Translations under genes and position numbers: made by a program
In this document: positions 11,709-21,006 of the stretch, piece by piece
Numbering within the stretch: position 1 is the first letter of the stretch
Layout: every line of letters starts with the position of its first letter
Notes under the pieces: model-generated
Told to the model about the DNA's origin: nothing
The model's database searches: none
Seen by the model: only the letters and a program-made list of their open reading frames with translations
NCBI RefSeq assembly: GCF_963677305.1
Contig: NZ_OY781925.1
Span: 247,501 to 311,500, forward strand
DNA from: an uncultured Holophaga sp.
GTDB taxonomy: Bacteria > Acidobacteriota > Holophagae > Holophagales > Holophagaceae
Length of the DNA: 64,000 nucleotides
Reading direction: 5' to 3'

Positions 11709-11796
11709 ATTATCCGGGAACAGGCAGCGCCCTCGCATCCACAGGACTGGATCAGATTCCCGGACTGTTGATGCAGGAGCCCAGAGGGCCCGTGCA

Positions 11797-12267
11797 TCAG
11801 CCCTTCACCTGGGTGGTCAGGAAGATGGGCAGGGTCATCTGCTCAATCTGGCTCTGGAGGGCCTCGAGGTCATCGATGTGCCCATCTTCGTCGCTCAGGA
11901 TCTCCTGGAGTACGCTGCGGGTGGCGTAGTCCTTGACCTCGCCGGCCAGGATGATGGCCTCGTTGTAGACCCGGATGGCCTCTGCCTCGGCCTCGCGGTC
12001 ATTGTCGAGCTGCTTGACCACATCGGCACCGATGTGGATCTTCAGCAGGTTGGTGACGGTGGGGGTGCCATCAAGGAAGATGATGCGCCCGATGAGCTTC
12101 TCGGCATGCTTCATCTCGACGATGGCGCGCTTCTGGAAGTCGTGGTGCAGCTTCCCGTAGCCCCAGTCCTCGCACATCTCGGCGTGGACCATGTACTGGT
12201 TGATGACCGTCAGCTCCCGGGCCAGCAGGTCGTTGAGGGTTGCAATGAGGCGGGGATCACCCTTCAT
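11797..12267 (-). CDS. bfr: Bacterioferritin
   Basis: Iron-storage protein that oxidises Fe(II) and stores it in a 24-mer shell. The 156-residue length is typical. All diiron ferroxidase ligands are present at the expected numbers: E18, E51, H54, E94, E127, H130. M52, the haem ligand shared between subunits, is also there, so this is a true bacterioferritin rather than a plain ferritin. The start at 12267 has a CAGGAG ribosome site on the minus strand. A TATACT hexamer about 30 bases upstream is a possible -10. An imperfect hairpin (11770-11798) spans its stop codon, followed by the stronger stem at 11681-11708. No bacterioferritin-associated ferredoxin gene is adjacent. Confidence 0.97.
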   Translation of the reverse strand: MKGDPRLIATLNDLLARELTVINQYMVHAEMCEDWGYGKLHHDFQKRAIVEMKHAEKLIGRIIFLDGTPTVTNLLKIHIGADVVKQLDNDREAEAEAIRVYNEAIILAGEVKDYATRSVLQEILSDEDGHIDDLEALQSQIEQMTLPIFLTTQVKG

Positions 12268-12343
12268 GACTTCACTCCTGATGCGGTTCGCTACCGGGAG
12301 TATAGATGAGGCCCGGGCCGGGTCCAGTCCAAGTTTCCACGCA

Positions 12344-13615
12344 TCAGCTGCGGGAGCAGACCCGACCGAGGGCCTCCACCAGGGGTTCGACGCTCTCCTC
12401 CTTCAGGGAGCAGAAGGCGATGCGGATGCAGTTCCCCTGCTGGGAGACCACACCCACCCCTTCCTCGGCGATGAGGCGCTGGCGGACATCATCGGCCACG
12501 AGGCCGTCCCGGAGCTTGAGGAGGCAGAAGCAACCGGCATTGAAGGGGTAGACCGTCCAGTGGGGGGAAGGCACATCCAAGGCTGCCTTGAGCTTGCGAT
12601 AGCGGGCCGCGAGGATCTGGCGCAACCGCTCGAACTCAGCCTCATGGCGCTCATCCTGGAGCTCCAGTTCCACCAAGTGCTGGCTGAGGCCCACGGTGCC
12701 CCCCAGGGCGCTGCGGATGAGCCCCATGCACTTGTCCACCAGGACCTCGGCGATGGCCTTGTCCACCCCGAAGTGGAGGAAGGCGACCCGCCCGCCGAAG
12801 AAGCTGAGTTCCTTGGTGGCACCGTCGCACTTGAGGGGGATGAGGTTGGGGTGGCGGTCGATGAGTTCGAAGAAGAGGCTCTTGGTGGTGGCCGAGTCCT
12901 CGAAGACGAGCCCGTGGTAGGCGTCGTCGCAGTAGACCACCACGGGGCGGGTGGCGGCAGCCTCCACCAGCACACGCGCGATGCCACTCAGTTCCTCCTG
13001 GGTGGGACTGAAGCCGTTGGGATTGGCGGGGAAGTTCAGGAGGACGTGGACCTTCCCGGGCTGGGAGGCCAGGGTGGAGCGCAGCCCCTCAAGGTTGAAG
13101 CCCCCCTGGCCGTTGTAGAACGGGAAGGGCGCGAACTCACCCTGGAGGCGCACCTGGAAGACCGTCTCGTAGTTGTCCCAGTAGAGATCCGGCAACACCA
13201 GCGTCTCCCCGGGCGCGAAGAAGAGCTCCGCAGCCATACCCAGGGCGTGACAGACGCCTGCGCCGGCCACGGGGAGCCCGACCTTCTCCATGCGGGCATC
13301 TTCTTTCACCAGCTTGGCATGCCAGAGCTTACGGGCCTGCTCACGCCCGGCGATGGGGGCATAGAGGAAGGCATCCTTAGGGTTCAGGCCAGCCAACTTC
13401 TCGGCCAGGGGTGCCAGGGGGATGGGATGGCCCGCCCCGTCGGTGATCTGTCCGATAGTGGCATTGATGGCGCACCCCTTGGCCTGGCCCGCCTGGTAAG
13501 GAATGCCCTTCGGGAAGAAGGCTCGGTGGCCCAGGGGGGAAAGCGCCTCCAGGACCGCAGGGTTGATGGCCTGGATCCGGGCATTGCGCTCTTGTGCTTC
13601 GGGGTGGGTCGTCAT
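12344..13615 (-). CDS. Class I/II pyridoxal-phosphate aminotransferase
   Basis: 423 residues from ATG 13615 ([11 protein letters not shown]). It has the fold-type I pattern: [13 protein letters not shown] (substrate/PLP loop with N), [11 protein letters not shown] (Asp and Tyr binding PLP) and a Schiff-base lysine in [13 protein letters not shown] at about residue 268. The end of the protein has the usual [11 protein letters not shown] with the carboxylate-binding Arg. A cysteine-containing segment ([10 protein letters not shown]) lies in the small domain. The substrate cannot be read from sequence; an aromatic, alanine or aspartate aminotransferase are all possible. A longer start (13939) would overlap pckG and is rejected. 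Divergent from pckG. Confidence 0.9.
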   Translation of the reverse strand: MTTHPEAQERNARIQAINPAVLEALSPLGHRAFFPKGIPYQAGQAKGCAINATIGQITDGAGHPIPLAPLAEKLAGLNPKDAFLYAPIAGREQARKLWHAKLVKEDARMEKVGLPVAGAGVCHALGMAAELFFAPGETLVLPDLYWDNYETVFQVRLQGEFAPFPFYNGQGGFNLEGLRSTLASQPGKVHVLLNFPANPNGFSPTQEELSGIARVLVEAAATRPVVVYCDDAYHGLVFEDSATTKSLFFELIDRHPNLIPLKCDGATKELSFFGGRVAFLHFGVDKAIAEVLVDKCMGLIRSALGGTVGLSQHLVELELQDERHEAEFERLRQILAARYRKLKAALDVPSPHWTVYPFNAGCFCLLKLRDGLVADDVRQRLIAEEGVGVVSQQGNCIRIAFCSLKEESVEPLVEALGRVCSRS

Positions 13616-13760
13616 GGAGAGGGTCCTCGGGTGCGGGCAAGCCCCTGGCTTGCGGCCGGACGCCCAGAATACCAAACGCAGCAGCCTGATGCCGGGTGCT
13701 TTCCGGCATCCAATACCAGGTCCCAGAGGCCCAGAATCTCTTTTTCTCAGGATGATCACC

Positions 13761-15611
13761 ATGGCGAATGACGCAGTCAGCATCCCGGAGTATTGCTCCA
13801 ACACGAGGGCATCCCAGTGGATCACCGAGATGGTCACCCACTGCCGACCCGCCGGAGTCCACTGGTGCGAGGGCTCACAGGAGGAATACGATCGGCTCTG
13901 CGAGGAGATGGTCCAGGCGGGAGTCTTCCGCAGACTCAACCCCGAAAAGCGTCCCGGCTGCTACCTCGCCCTCTCCGACCCCTCGGATGTGGCCCGGGTG
14001 GAGGACCGGACCTTCATCTGCTCCCTGCGCAAGCAGGATGCCGGACCCACCAACAACTGGGAGGATCCCCGCCAGATGCGCCAGAAGCTCCAGGGCCTCT
14101 TCGAGGGTTGCATGGAGGGGCGCACCCTCTACGTGATCCCCTTCAGCATGGGGCCCCTGGGCAGCCCCATCGCCCGCATCGGCATCCAGATCACCGACAG
14201 CCCCTACGTGGTGGTCAACATGCGGATCATGACGCGCATGGGCCGCGAGGTCTGGAAGGTGCTCGGCAATGGTGACTTCGTGAGCTGCCTCCACTCGGTG
14301 GGGCGCCCCCTGGCCCCCGGAGAAACCGATGTGCCCTGGCCCTGTGATCCGGAAAATAAGTACATCGTCCACTTCCCCGAGGAGCGCAGCATCTGGTCCT
14401 ACGGCTCCGGCTACGGGGGCAACGCCCTCCTGGGGAAGAAGTGCTTCGCCTTGCGCATCGCCAGTGTCATGGCCCGGGACGAGGGCTGGCTCGCCGAGCA
14501 CATGCTCATCCTGGGACTGGAGGCCCCTGACGGGGAAAAGACCTACGTGGCCGGAGCCTTCCCCAGCGCCTGTGGGAAGACCAACTTTGCCATGATGCAG
14601 GTTCCCCCAAGCTTCGAGGGCTACAAGGTCACCACCGTCGGGGATGACATCGCCTGGATCAAGCCCAACTGCGACGGGACCTTCCACGCCATCAACCCTG
14701 AATCGGGTTTCTTCGGTGTGGCCCCCGGCACCTCTTGGAAGTCCAACCCCAACGCCATGGCCACCCTGGCCCGGAACACCATCTTCACCAACACGGCCCT
14801 GACCCCAGATGGGGATGTCTGGTGGGAGGGGATGACCGAGGAGATTCCCGAGGGACTCATCGACTGGCGGGGACAGCCCTACCAACCGGGCTCGGGTCAG
14901 CCCGCAGCCCACCCCAATGCCCGTTTCACAGCTCCGGCCTCCCAGTGCCCCAGCATCGATCCCAATTGGGCTGATCCCGAAGGGGTGCCCATCAGCGCCT
15001 TCATCTTCGGAGGGCGCCGAGCCACCACGGTGCCTCTGGTCATGCAGGCCTTCAACTGGAGCTTCGGGGTCTACCTCGCCGCCACCATCGGCAGCGAGAC
15101 CACGGCCGCAGCCACCGGGACCGTGGGGAGGGTGCGCCGGGACCCCTTCGCCATGCTCCCCTTCACCGGCTACCACATGGGGGACTACTTCAACCACTGG
15201 CTCCAGATCGGCCGCGGCGTCGCCGACCTGCCCAGGATCTTCATCGTGAACTGGTTCAGGAAGGGCCCCGATGGGAAGTTCCTCTGGCCGGGCTACAACG
15301 AGAACTTCCGGGTCCTGAAGTGGATCACCGAGCGGGTGCGGGGACGGGCCTACGGCCGGGAAAAGGCCCTGGGCTGGGTACCGAGGAGTGCCGACCTCAG
15401 CCTGGAAGGGCTGGACGGACATTGCCTGGAGCGCAACCAGGAGGCCCGGAAGATCGACCACCAGGAGTGGCGGAACGAGCTCCTGCTTCACGAGGAGCTC
15501 TTCGACCGCCTCTATGACAAGCTGCCCAAGGAGTTCCTCCACATGCGGCAGCTGCTGCTCTCAAGCCTCTGGCGCAGCCCCGAGGAGACGGGGCTGATGC
15601 CAGAGGAATAG
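13761..15611 (+). CDS. pckG: Phosphoenolpyruvate carboxykinase (GTP)
   Basis: Interconverts oxaloacetate + GTP and PEP + CO2 + GDP; cytosolic, gluconeogenic or anaplerotic. The GTP-type enzyme is clear. It has kinase-1a [13 protein letters not shown] with the active-site Cys (about residues 267-279), kinase-2 VGDDIAWI (about 293) and [13 protein letters not shown] (about 415). WNWFRK- and [16 protein letters not shown] blocks are near the end. It is 616 residues (family about 600-620). An AGGA at 13749-13752 is well spaced from ATG 13761; ATG 13752 is a second possibility. The divergent intergenic region contains an 8-bp inverted repeat (GATGCCGG/CCGGCATC, 13688-13710) of unknown use. Confidence 0.97.
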   Translation: MANDAVSIPEYCSNTRASQWITEMVTHCRPAGVHWCEGSQEEYDRLCEEMVQAGVFRRLNPEKRPGCYLALSDPSDVARVEDRTFICSLRKQDAGPTNNWEDPRQMRQKLQGLFEGCMEGRTLYVIPFSMGPLGSPIARIGIQITDSPYVVVNMRIMTRMGREVWKVLGNGDFVSCLHSVGRPLAPGETDVPWPCDPENKYIVHFPEERSIWSYGSGYGGNALLGKKCFALRIASVMARDEGWLAEHMLILGLEAPDGEKTYVAGAFPSACGKTNFAMMQVPPSFEGYKVTTVGDDIAWIKPNCDGTFHAINPESGFFGVAPGTSWKSNPNAMATLARNTIFTNTALTPDGDVWWEGMTEEIPEGLIDWRGQPYQPGSGQPAAHPNARFTAPASQCPSIDPNWADPEGVPISAFIFGGRRATTVPLVMQAFNWSFGVYLAATIGSETTAAATGTVGRVRRDPFAMLPFTGYHMGDYFNHWLQIGRGVADLPRIFIVNWFRKGPDGKFLWPGYNENFRVLKWITERVRGRAYGREKALGWVPRSADLSLEGLDGHCLERNQEARKIDHQEWRNELLLHEELFDRLYDKLPKEFLHMRQLLLSSLWRSPEETGLMPEE

Positions 15612-15620
15612 GCGCCCGTC

Positions 15621-16157
15621 CTAGAAGTGGAAGAGGGCCACGCCCTGCAGGGCGTTGGCCGCTCCATTGTCGGAGCGGAACTGCCCGGTGGTGAAGCGCC
15701 CCTCGAAGGACCAGTGGTCATCCAGGCGGTAGCCGGCACCCGCGGCCAGACCCAGGCCGTTCTGCCCCCCCCCGGGGGAGACATCCCACATATTGTAGGA
15801 GAGCCCCATGGTCAGGTAGACCCCCTTGCGGCGCTGCTCGGTGTAATAGACGTAATCAGCACCGAGGCTCCAGGCGGTGATATCGAACTTGCGGAATCCC
15901 CCGTCGTAGGGAACCCAACTGCCCGAGTAGGTCTGGTAGTCGATGCGGGTGCGCAGCTCGTGCCCATCACCGTAGTACAGGCCCAGGTTCGCTCCGAACA
16001 CATAGCCCATGCTGTGATCCAGGGTGGTGCCCAGATCACCGAAAGGCAGCTGCAGGCCGCCCTGCACACCGAACTCGGCCTCCTGGGCCTGAAGCCCCGT
16101 ACCAGCCAGCATCAGGGCGAGGGGTGCTGCAGCGATCCAGCGGGATAACCGACTCAT
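15621..16157 (-). CDS. Small outer-membrane beta-barrel protein
   Basis: 178 residues with a signal peptide (MSRLSRWIAAAPLALMLAGTGLQA, cleavage after about residue 24). Alternating hydrophobic strands rich in aromatic and glycine residues follow, for example YVFGANLGLYYGDG and WSFEGRFTTGQF. It ends in ...ALFHF, with the terminal Phe typical of BAM-inserted barrels. It resembles OmpA/OmpW-like 8-strand porin-family proteins. No specific ligand can be named. AGGAGG precedes the ATG. It lies 31 bases downstream of the GAF-sensor kinase gene on the same strand, so it may be co-transcribed with that kinase. Confidence 0.85.
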   Translation of the reverse strand: MSRLSRWIAAAPLALMLAGTGLQAQEAEFGVQGGLQLPFGDLGTTLDHSMGYVFGANLGLYYGDGHELRTRIDYQTYSGSWVPYDGGFRKFDITAWSLGADYVYYTEQRRKGVYLTMGLSYNMWDVSPGGGQNGLGLAAGAGYRLDDHWSFEGRFTTGQFRSDNGAANALQGVALFHF

Positions 16158-16188
16158 TCATACCTCCTAAGCTGAACGGGTCAGGGTA

Positions 16189-17604
16189 TCACGCAATGAG
16201 CATCGAGAGGGTGATGGTGGTCCCCTGCCCTTCGCCGGGGCTGGACAGCTGGATGGAGCCGCCCATCATCTCCATGAGGTGCTTGCAGATCACGAGGCCC
16301 AGGCCCGTACCGCCGTACTCGCGGGAGTGGCTCCCGTCCGCCTGCACGAACTTCTGGAAGAGATTGGCCTGGGCGGAAGGGCTGATGCCGATGCCCGTAT
16401 CGGTCACGCTCACACTGATGCGCCCGAAGCCCCGCTCCACGGCGATCTGCACCGAGCCCTGCTTGGTGAACTTGAGGGCGTTGGAGAGGACGTTGAGCAG
16501 AACCTGCTTCATGCGTCCCGGGTCGATGGCGACCTCCGGCAACTCCCGCAATCCCTCTGGCCAGATCAGCTCCACCTCCGGCCTCCGCGGATAGGCTCCC
16601 GCGAGGGGCTTCACCTCTTCCATAAGGATGTGCAGGCTCCAGGACTCGGTCCGGATCTGCATCCTGCCGGATTCGATCTTCGCCAGATCGAGAATGTCAT
16701 TGAGAAGGGCCAGGAGGTGCTGGCCGGACTGGTAGCTGTCCCGGAGCATCTGCTCCATCTCGGCCTCATCCTCATAGAGGCCGTCCAGCACCAGCCGGGT
16801 GAAACCCAGGATGCCGGTGAGAGGGGTCCGGAGTTCATGGCTGGTGAGGGCCAGGAACTCGCTCTTGAAGCGATCAGCCTCCCGGAGGGCGACATTGGCC
16901 CGCTCCAGCTCCCCGGTCTTGACTCGGAGGACGTCCCGCTGCTCCCCCAGATCCCGGAAGAGCCAGGCATTGTAGATGGAGACGGCCACCTGGCGCTGGA
17001 GGATGGTGAGGATGTCCAGGTCGTCCTCGATGGGGTTGCCGCTGTCCAGCTCGAGAATGGCGAAGCCCATGAGGAGGAGCTGATTCTCGAAGGGCACGAA
17101 GAAGAAGCTGCTGTCCCGGTGCAGAGGCCTGAGCCCGGCCAGGGGCCCGGCAAGACAGGCCTCATCGAGGCGCTGGGCCTGGTAGAGGACGATGGGCGTG
17201 TCGGGGAAGGGGTTGGGTGCCGGAAGAAGGAGCTGGGGCACTCTGGGATGACCGGCTTTCGGCTGAAAGCAGGCTCCACCGTCCTCCAGGAGCCAGATCA
17301 CGCACTGTCGTGCGCCGAACTCGCGGCAGAAGACCTCCGCCAGCACCCCCGCCATCTGGTTGACCTTCGGCGTGGCCGCCAGGATCTCCGAGAGATGCTG
17401 GAGCACCATCATCTGATGGGTCCGCTCCGCCAACTTGATGCGGAGGTCCCCCAGCTCTGCCGCCATCTGGGAGATCTGGCGCTGGTTGTGCATGAGCTCG
17501 GCCAGGAGCTCCTCACCGGAACTCCACTGGGGCAGGCCTGCCCCAGGCCCCTGACGGGGATTTGAGGGTCCGGACTTGCCTTGAGGAGGAGGCTGGGAGC
17601 TCAT
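16189..17604 (-). CDS. Soluble sensor histidine kinase with GAF domain
   Basis: 471 residues without a membrane segment. Order: a short helical lead (about 30-75), a GAF-like sensor domain (about 75-225), a coiled coil, HisKA with phospho-acceptor H256 in FLALTSHELRTPL, and HATPase_c with VLSNALKFTK (N box), VTDTGIGIS (G1) and GTGLGLVICK (G2). It ends in a glycine-rich segment, TTITLSMLIA. The signal is likely intracellular (small molecule, redox or gas) because no transmembrane helices are present. No receiver-domain partner is adjacent. It is divergent from a second kinase with only 42 bases between the two starts, and has the barrel gene downstream. Confidence 0.93.
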   Translation of the reverse strand: MSSQPPPQGKSGPSNPRQGPGAGLPQWSSGEELLAELMHNQRQISQMAAELGDLRIKLAERTHQMMVLQHLSEILAATPKVNQMAGVLAEVFCREFGARQCVIWLLEDGGACFQPKAGHPRVPQLLLPAPNPFPDTPIVLYQAQRLDEACLAGPLAGLRPLHRDSSFFFVPFENQLLLMGFAILELDSGNPIEDDLDILTILQRQVAVSIYNAWLFRDLGEQRDVLRVKTGELERANVALREADRFKSEFLALTSHELRTPLTGILGFTRLVLDGLYEDEAEMEQMLRDSYQSGQHLLALLNDILDLAKIESGRMQIRTESWSLHILMEEVKPLAGAYPRRPEVELIWPEGLRELPEVAIDPGRMKQVLLNVLSNALKFTKQGSVQIAVERGFGRISVSVTDTGIGISPSAQANLFQKFVQADGSHSREYGGTGLGLVICKHLMEMMGGSIQLSSPGEGQGTTITLSMLIA

Positions 17605-17646
17605 GTGCCTCTAGAATAGAGTGCATTCCGGGAGTCGGCTCTGAAT

Positions 17647-18861
17647 TTGAATAAGCGCCTCACCAAGCTACCCCCCATGGAGCGCCTCATCTTCTGGGGC
17701 GTGGCCATTCTGCTGCTCTCCCAAGTGGGTTGGTGGGTGGTCTTCCACTTCCATGAATCGGGACGCCTCCTGGAGGCCAGAACCGAGGCCCTGAGGGCGG
17801 GGAGGGCCGAGGCTTGGCAGATGGACAGCACGGCCCTGCTGCGTCAGAACAATGCCAGTGGAGATCCCGGTGGTCGTCCTGGCACGATCTGGGGTCTGCT
17901 CCCCGACTCCAAGTCCCTGGAAGAGCGGAAGCGACTCATCGAGGGGCGCTTCCCCTATGTGGCCGTCAGGGAGGAACCCCAGTCCTCCGACGACCCCCTG
18001 CTCCTTTCGGACCATCCCGCCTACCTGACCCTGCGCCCCGAATACCTTGCCGACCTCGAGAGGCAGCGCCGGGGCACCATCCAGCGGGTCGCCATCCAGG
18101 GCATCATCTTCGTGGGCGTGATCCTCTTCGGACTGGGCTACATCTACCGCAAACTCAACACCGAGCTGGAGCTGAAGCTGCGCCAGCGCAACTTCATCGC
18201 CGCGGTCACCCATGAGCTGAAGACCCCCCTGGCCTCCGTCAGTGTATGGGTGGAGACCCTCTTCACCCGGGACTTGGACCAGAAGCAGCGCGGCCGCATC
18301 CAGGAACTGGTGGACGGCGACTTGGCCCGCCTCAATGACCTGGTGGGCAACCTGCTGCGGGTGGCCCAGATGGACGCGGGCAGCATGGAGTTCAACCCGG
18401 CCCCCAGGGAACTGGGCCCATGGTTGGAGGAAGTCTGCACCTGGGCGAGCCACCGCTACGAGTCCAGCAGCCTGGGTCTGACCCTGAACCTGGGTCCGGG
18501 GATCTGGGCGGAGATCGACCCCAAGGCCATGGCCCTGGTCATGGAGAACCTCCTCTCCAATGCCTTCAAGTACTCGGCCTCCCCCCGGGAGACCACCGTC
18601 ACGCTCGACGCCGTGGGGAACTGGGCCATCATCGTCGTCGCCGATCGCGGCCAGGGCATCGCCTCTCGGGACCTGGGAAGGATCTTCCAGCGATTCTTCC
18701 GGGCAGGGGACGAGATGACCCGGGCCATCCCAGGCACCGGACTGGGACTTTTCCTGTGCAAGGAGATCGTCGCAGCCCATCATGGAAGCATCCGGGCCTC
18801 CAGCCTGGGCCTGGGGCTCGGCTCCACCTTCACCATCCGCCTTCCCCGCCTCTCTCGCTAG
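17647..18861 (+). CDS. Membrane sensor histidine kinase
   Basis: 404 residues if the TTG at 17647 is used; ATG 17677 (MERLIFWG) is an alternative that removes ten residues. Two transmembrane helices (about 13-33 and 149-170) bracket an extracytoplasmic region of about 115 residues. HisKA follows with H189 in IAAVTHELKTPL, then HATPase_c with LLSNAFKYS (N box), VADRGQGI (G1) and GTGLGLFLCKEI (G2). A classic periplasm-sensing kinase. Ten bases after its stop comes an ECF sigma factor gene rather than a response regulator, which is unusual and suggests the three genes respond to one envelope signal. Confidence 0.92.
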   Translation: MNKRLTKLPPMERLIFWGVAILLLSQVGWWVVFHFHESGRLLEARTEALRAGRAEAWQMDSTALLRQNNASGDPGGRPGTIWGLLPDSKSLEERKRLIEGRFPYVAVREEPQSSDDPLLLSDHPAYLTLRPEYLADLERQRRGTIQRVAIQGIIFVGVILFGLGYIYRKLNTELELKLRQRNFIAAVTHELKTPLASVSVWVETLFTRDLDQKQRGRIQELVDGDLARLNDLVGNLLRVAQMDAGSMEFNPAPRELGPWLEEVCTWASHRYESSSLGLTLNLGPGIWAEIDPKAMALVMENLLSNAFKYSASPRETTVTLDAVGNWAIIVVADRGQGIASRDLGRIFQRFFRAGDEMTRAIPGTGLGLFLCKEIVAAHHGSIRASSLGLGLGSTFTIRLPRLSR

Positions 18862-18871
18862 GTCAACCGCC

Positions 18872-19477
18872 ATGGATGTCAGTCACGAACCCAGCCTGAT
18901 CGCCCAAACCCTTCAAGGGGATGGCGATGCCTTTGGAACCCTGGTGGAGCCCTATCTCGGGCTCTTCTACGCCGGCATCCATCGGATCCTCCAGGACCCC
19001 CAGGATGCCCAGGACGCCCTCCAGGAGGCCCTCCTCAGCATCCACACCGAGCTCCACCGCTTCCAGGGCATGAGCAAGTTCAGCACCTGGGCCTACCGGA
19101 TCTGCATCAACGAGGCCCTGATGATGCGCCGGTCCAAACTCCGGAAGCGCGAAGACAAAATCGAGGATTTCCTGCCACGCTTCTCCCCCGACGGGCATCT
19201 GATGAGTACCGACAGCTTGCGCGACTGGAGCCAGGAAGCCATTGCCCTGGACCTGGTCGAGCAGGAACAGGTGCGAGCCAAGATACGCGAAGGGCTGGAA
19301 CAGCTCTCCGATGAACAGAGATCGGTTTTCATCCTCAGGGACCTCGAAGGTATGGATACGGAGGAAGTCGCCCAGATGCTCGGCATCAGCCGCGGTTTGG
19401 TGCGCCAGAGGCTGCACCGTGCACGCCTCGGCCTCCGGGGGGTCCTGGATGCTTTCATGACAGGAGGGCGGTCATGA
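18872..19477 (+). CDS. ECF-type RNA polymerase sigma factor
   Basis: 201 residues from ATG 18872. The sigma-2 region (about 15-90) contains the DPQDAQDALQEALLSIH segment, typical of the ECF region 2.2 DAEDLVQE motif, and KFSTWAYRICINEAL (region 2.3-2.4). Region 4 (about 140-190) contains LSDEQRSVFILRDLEGMDTEEVA and a helix-turn-helix, MLGISRGLVRQRLHRARLGL. The stop overlaps the next gene's start (ATGA), which encodes its likely anti-sigma factor. The long linker between sigma-2 and sigma-4 (about 45 residues) is somewhat larger than usual. Target promoters are unknown. Confidence 0.94.
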   Translation: MDVSHEPSLIAQTLQGDGDAFGTLVEPYLGLFYAGIHRILQDPQDAQDALQEALLSIHTELHRFQGMSKFSTWAYRICINEALMMRRSKLRKREDKIEDFLPRFSPDGHLMSTDSLRDWSQEAIALDLVEQEQVRAKIREGLEQLSDEQRSVFILRDLEGMDTEEVAQMLGISRGLVRQRLHRARLGLRGVLDAFMTGGRS

Positions 19478-20217
19478 GCCTGCTCCTGAGTTGCAGGGAA
19501 GTGGCGGAAGTGATGTCGGACTACTCCGAATCCCGGTTGCCCGCCTCTCTCCAGCTCAGGGTCCGCCTGCATCTCTCCTTCTGCCGGGCATGCGCCGTGC
19601 TCCACAGCACCCTGGACATTACTCCGCGGGTCTGCCGGGAGCTCCTCTCCGGACCTGTAGGGGAAGTTCCCGCCCCGGCCCGCCAGGCCCTCCTCCTGGC
19701 CCTGACACATCTGGACCGGCCCCGCTCCGGGCCCGGCTTTGAGGTGGACCCCCTGCCCGGCTGCCTGGGGGAGGCCTCGGACCGCCCCCTGGAGGCCCTC
19801 CGCCTCACACGGGAGGCCCTGGCTGCGGGGCACTGCCCCACCAGCGCCCCCTTTCTCGCCCCGGAGGTCCTGGCCCTCTTGCCGGATCCGCAGCAGTGGA
19901 CCTGGAGCGAACACCCGAACTCGCGCTCTGCGGTCCTCCTGGAGGAGCAGGGCCTTCGCCTGATCCTGCTCCAGGCCCTTCCGGGCTACCAGCAGCCCGA
20001 ACATCTCCACGAGGGCACAGAGAGCATCCTGGTTCTCGATGGCCACCTGGAGGATGGAGACGGCCTCTACCAGCGTGGCCGCTGGATCCACCACCTCGAA
20101 GGGTCATCCCACGCCCCCGCCGCGCTCGGCGGAGGCTGCTGGTGCCTGATCCGTGAGGAGGGTCGTACCCGGAGCCGGGGGATCTTCAGCCGGGGCCGTA
20201 AGCCCCTGGCCGCCTGA
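19474..20217 (+). CDS. ChrR-like zinc-binding anti-sigma factor with C-terminal cupin
   Basis: 247 residues. The N-terminal domain carries the zinc-anti-sigma motif H-x3-C-x2-C (H33, C37, C40). The C-terminal half is a cupin with an intact motif 1, G-x5-HxH-x3-E-x6-G (G171, H177, H179, E183, G190). This is the ChrR architecture; in Rhodobacter ChrR holds sigma-E until singlet oxygen or organic hydroperoxide releases it. The overlapping start with the sigma gene supports the pairing. It has no transmembrane helix, so it acts in the cytosol. The ligand metal of the cupin and the signal sensed here are inference. Confidence 0.88.
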   Translation: MSLLLSCREVAEVMSDYSESRLPASLQLRVRLHLSFCRACAVLHSTLDITPRVCRELLSGPVGEVPAPARQALLLALTHLDRPRSGPGFEVDPLPGCLGEASDRPLEALRLTREALAAGHCPTSAPFLAPEVLALLPDPQQWTWSEHPNSRSAVLLEEQGLRLILLQALPGYQQPEHLHEGTESILVLDGHLEDGDGLYQRGRWIHHLEGSSHAPAALGGGCWCLIREEGRTRSRGIFSRGRKPLAA

Positions 20218-20221
20218 GCCT

Positions 20222-20893
20222 TCAGCGCAGCCGGGGACCCAGAGAAGCCCTTCGGGCCCTGAGGACCTGGAGGTCCTCCTCAGGCAGGGGGCTGAAGCCT
20301 CCCATACCCAGGGCCATGCGGAGGATGTGGCAGACATGCTCCAGCCGCTCCATGCCACTGCGGACTTCGGCCACCGATTCCCCCCAGGCGATGCCCCCAT
20401 GGCGGGGAAGGAGCATCAGGCGGTGCTCCGGCAGATAGGGCACCAGCACTTCGCCCAGGGCCGGGGTTCCTGGATTGGCGTAGGGCACCACGGGAATGCG
20501 CCCTGCGGCCAGGATCACCTCGGGCATGGCCGTCCCCGGAACCTCTTCCCACTCGGGATGGGCCAGGGAGCAGGCGATGGCCGTCGGGGGATGGGCATGC
20601 AGAACGCAGCGGGCCTCGGGGCAGTGCCGGTAGACCGCCAGGTGCATCAGACGCTCGCTGCTGGGGCGGCCCCGGAGGACCTCCCCATCGGGACCCAACC
20701 AGGCGAAATCCTGGGGGCTCAGGTTTTCCTTGCTCACCCCTGTGGGGGTCATGGCGATGCGGCCATCGGGGAAACGCCAGCTGGCATTGCCGTCCCCCGC
20801 AGCCATCAGGTTGCGGAGGTGCATGTGGTGGCAGACCTCGGCCAGGGCCAGCAGGACTTCGGTTTCGGACTCGTTGTGGGACATGGTCGGCAT
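20222..20893 (-). CDS. Class II aldolase/adducin family protein
   Basis: 223 residues from ATG 20893, which has GGAGG five bases upstream. The class II aldolase fold is indicated by GDGNASWRF, TPTGVSKENLS (phosphate-binding loop), a zinc ligand pair in CVLHAHPPTA, an Asp/Glu-bearing PGTAMPEVI and a third zinc His in LLPRHGGIAWG. These match L-fuculose-1-phosphate aldolase, methylthioribulose-1-phosphate dehydratase or related enzymes; the substrate cannot be decided from sequence. No sugar kinase or isomerase is adjacent. Its stop is four bases from the convergent anti-sigma gene. It is divergent from hrcA. Confidence 0.85.
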   Translation of the reverse strand: MPTMSHNESETEVLLALAEVCHHMHLRNLMAAGDGNASWRFPDGRIAMTPTGVSKENLSPQDFAWLGPDGEVLRGRPSSERLMHLAVYRHCPEARCVLHAHPPTAIACSLAHPEWEEVPGTAMPEVILAAGRIPVVPYANPGTPALGEVLVPYLPEHRLMLLPRHGGIAWGESVAEVRSGMERLEHVCHILRMALGMGGFSPLPEEDLQVLRARRASLGPRLR

Positions 20894-20946
20894 CGGGGCC
20901 TCCGGTTTCCACCCCAGTGTGGGGCAAGGAGGGGCCGCACGGAACC

Positions 20947-20970
20947 GCGGCATGGAAGCTTCCGCACCGC
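20947..20970. promoter_or_regulatory. Imperfect 24-bp palindrome between the aldolase gene and hrcA
   Basis: Centred on the perfect GGAAGCTTCC (20954-20963), with flanking GCGG/CCGC arms; 9 of 12 arm positions pair. It is followed by TATAGT (20978-20983), a possible -10 for hrcA. It does not resemble the CIRCE operator (TTAGCACTC-N9-GAGTGCTAA), so if it is a control site its regulator is unknown. Confidence 0.35.
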
Positions 20971-21006
20971 CTCACGTATAGTGGAGGGAAGGCCTCAGGT
21001 GCCAAG

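Noticed and set aside
13875..15542. 555-residue minus-strand ORF opposite pckG
   Set aside because: Shadow; pckG has all catalytic motifs.
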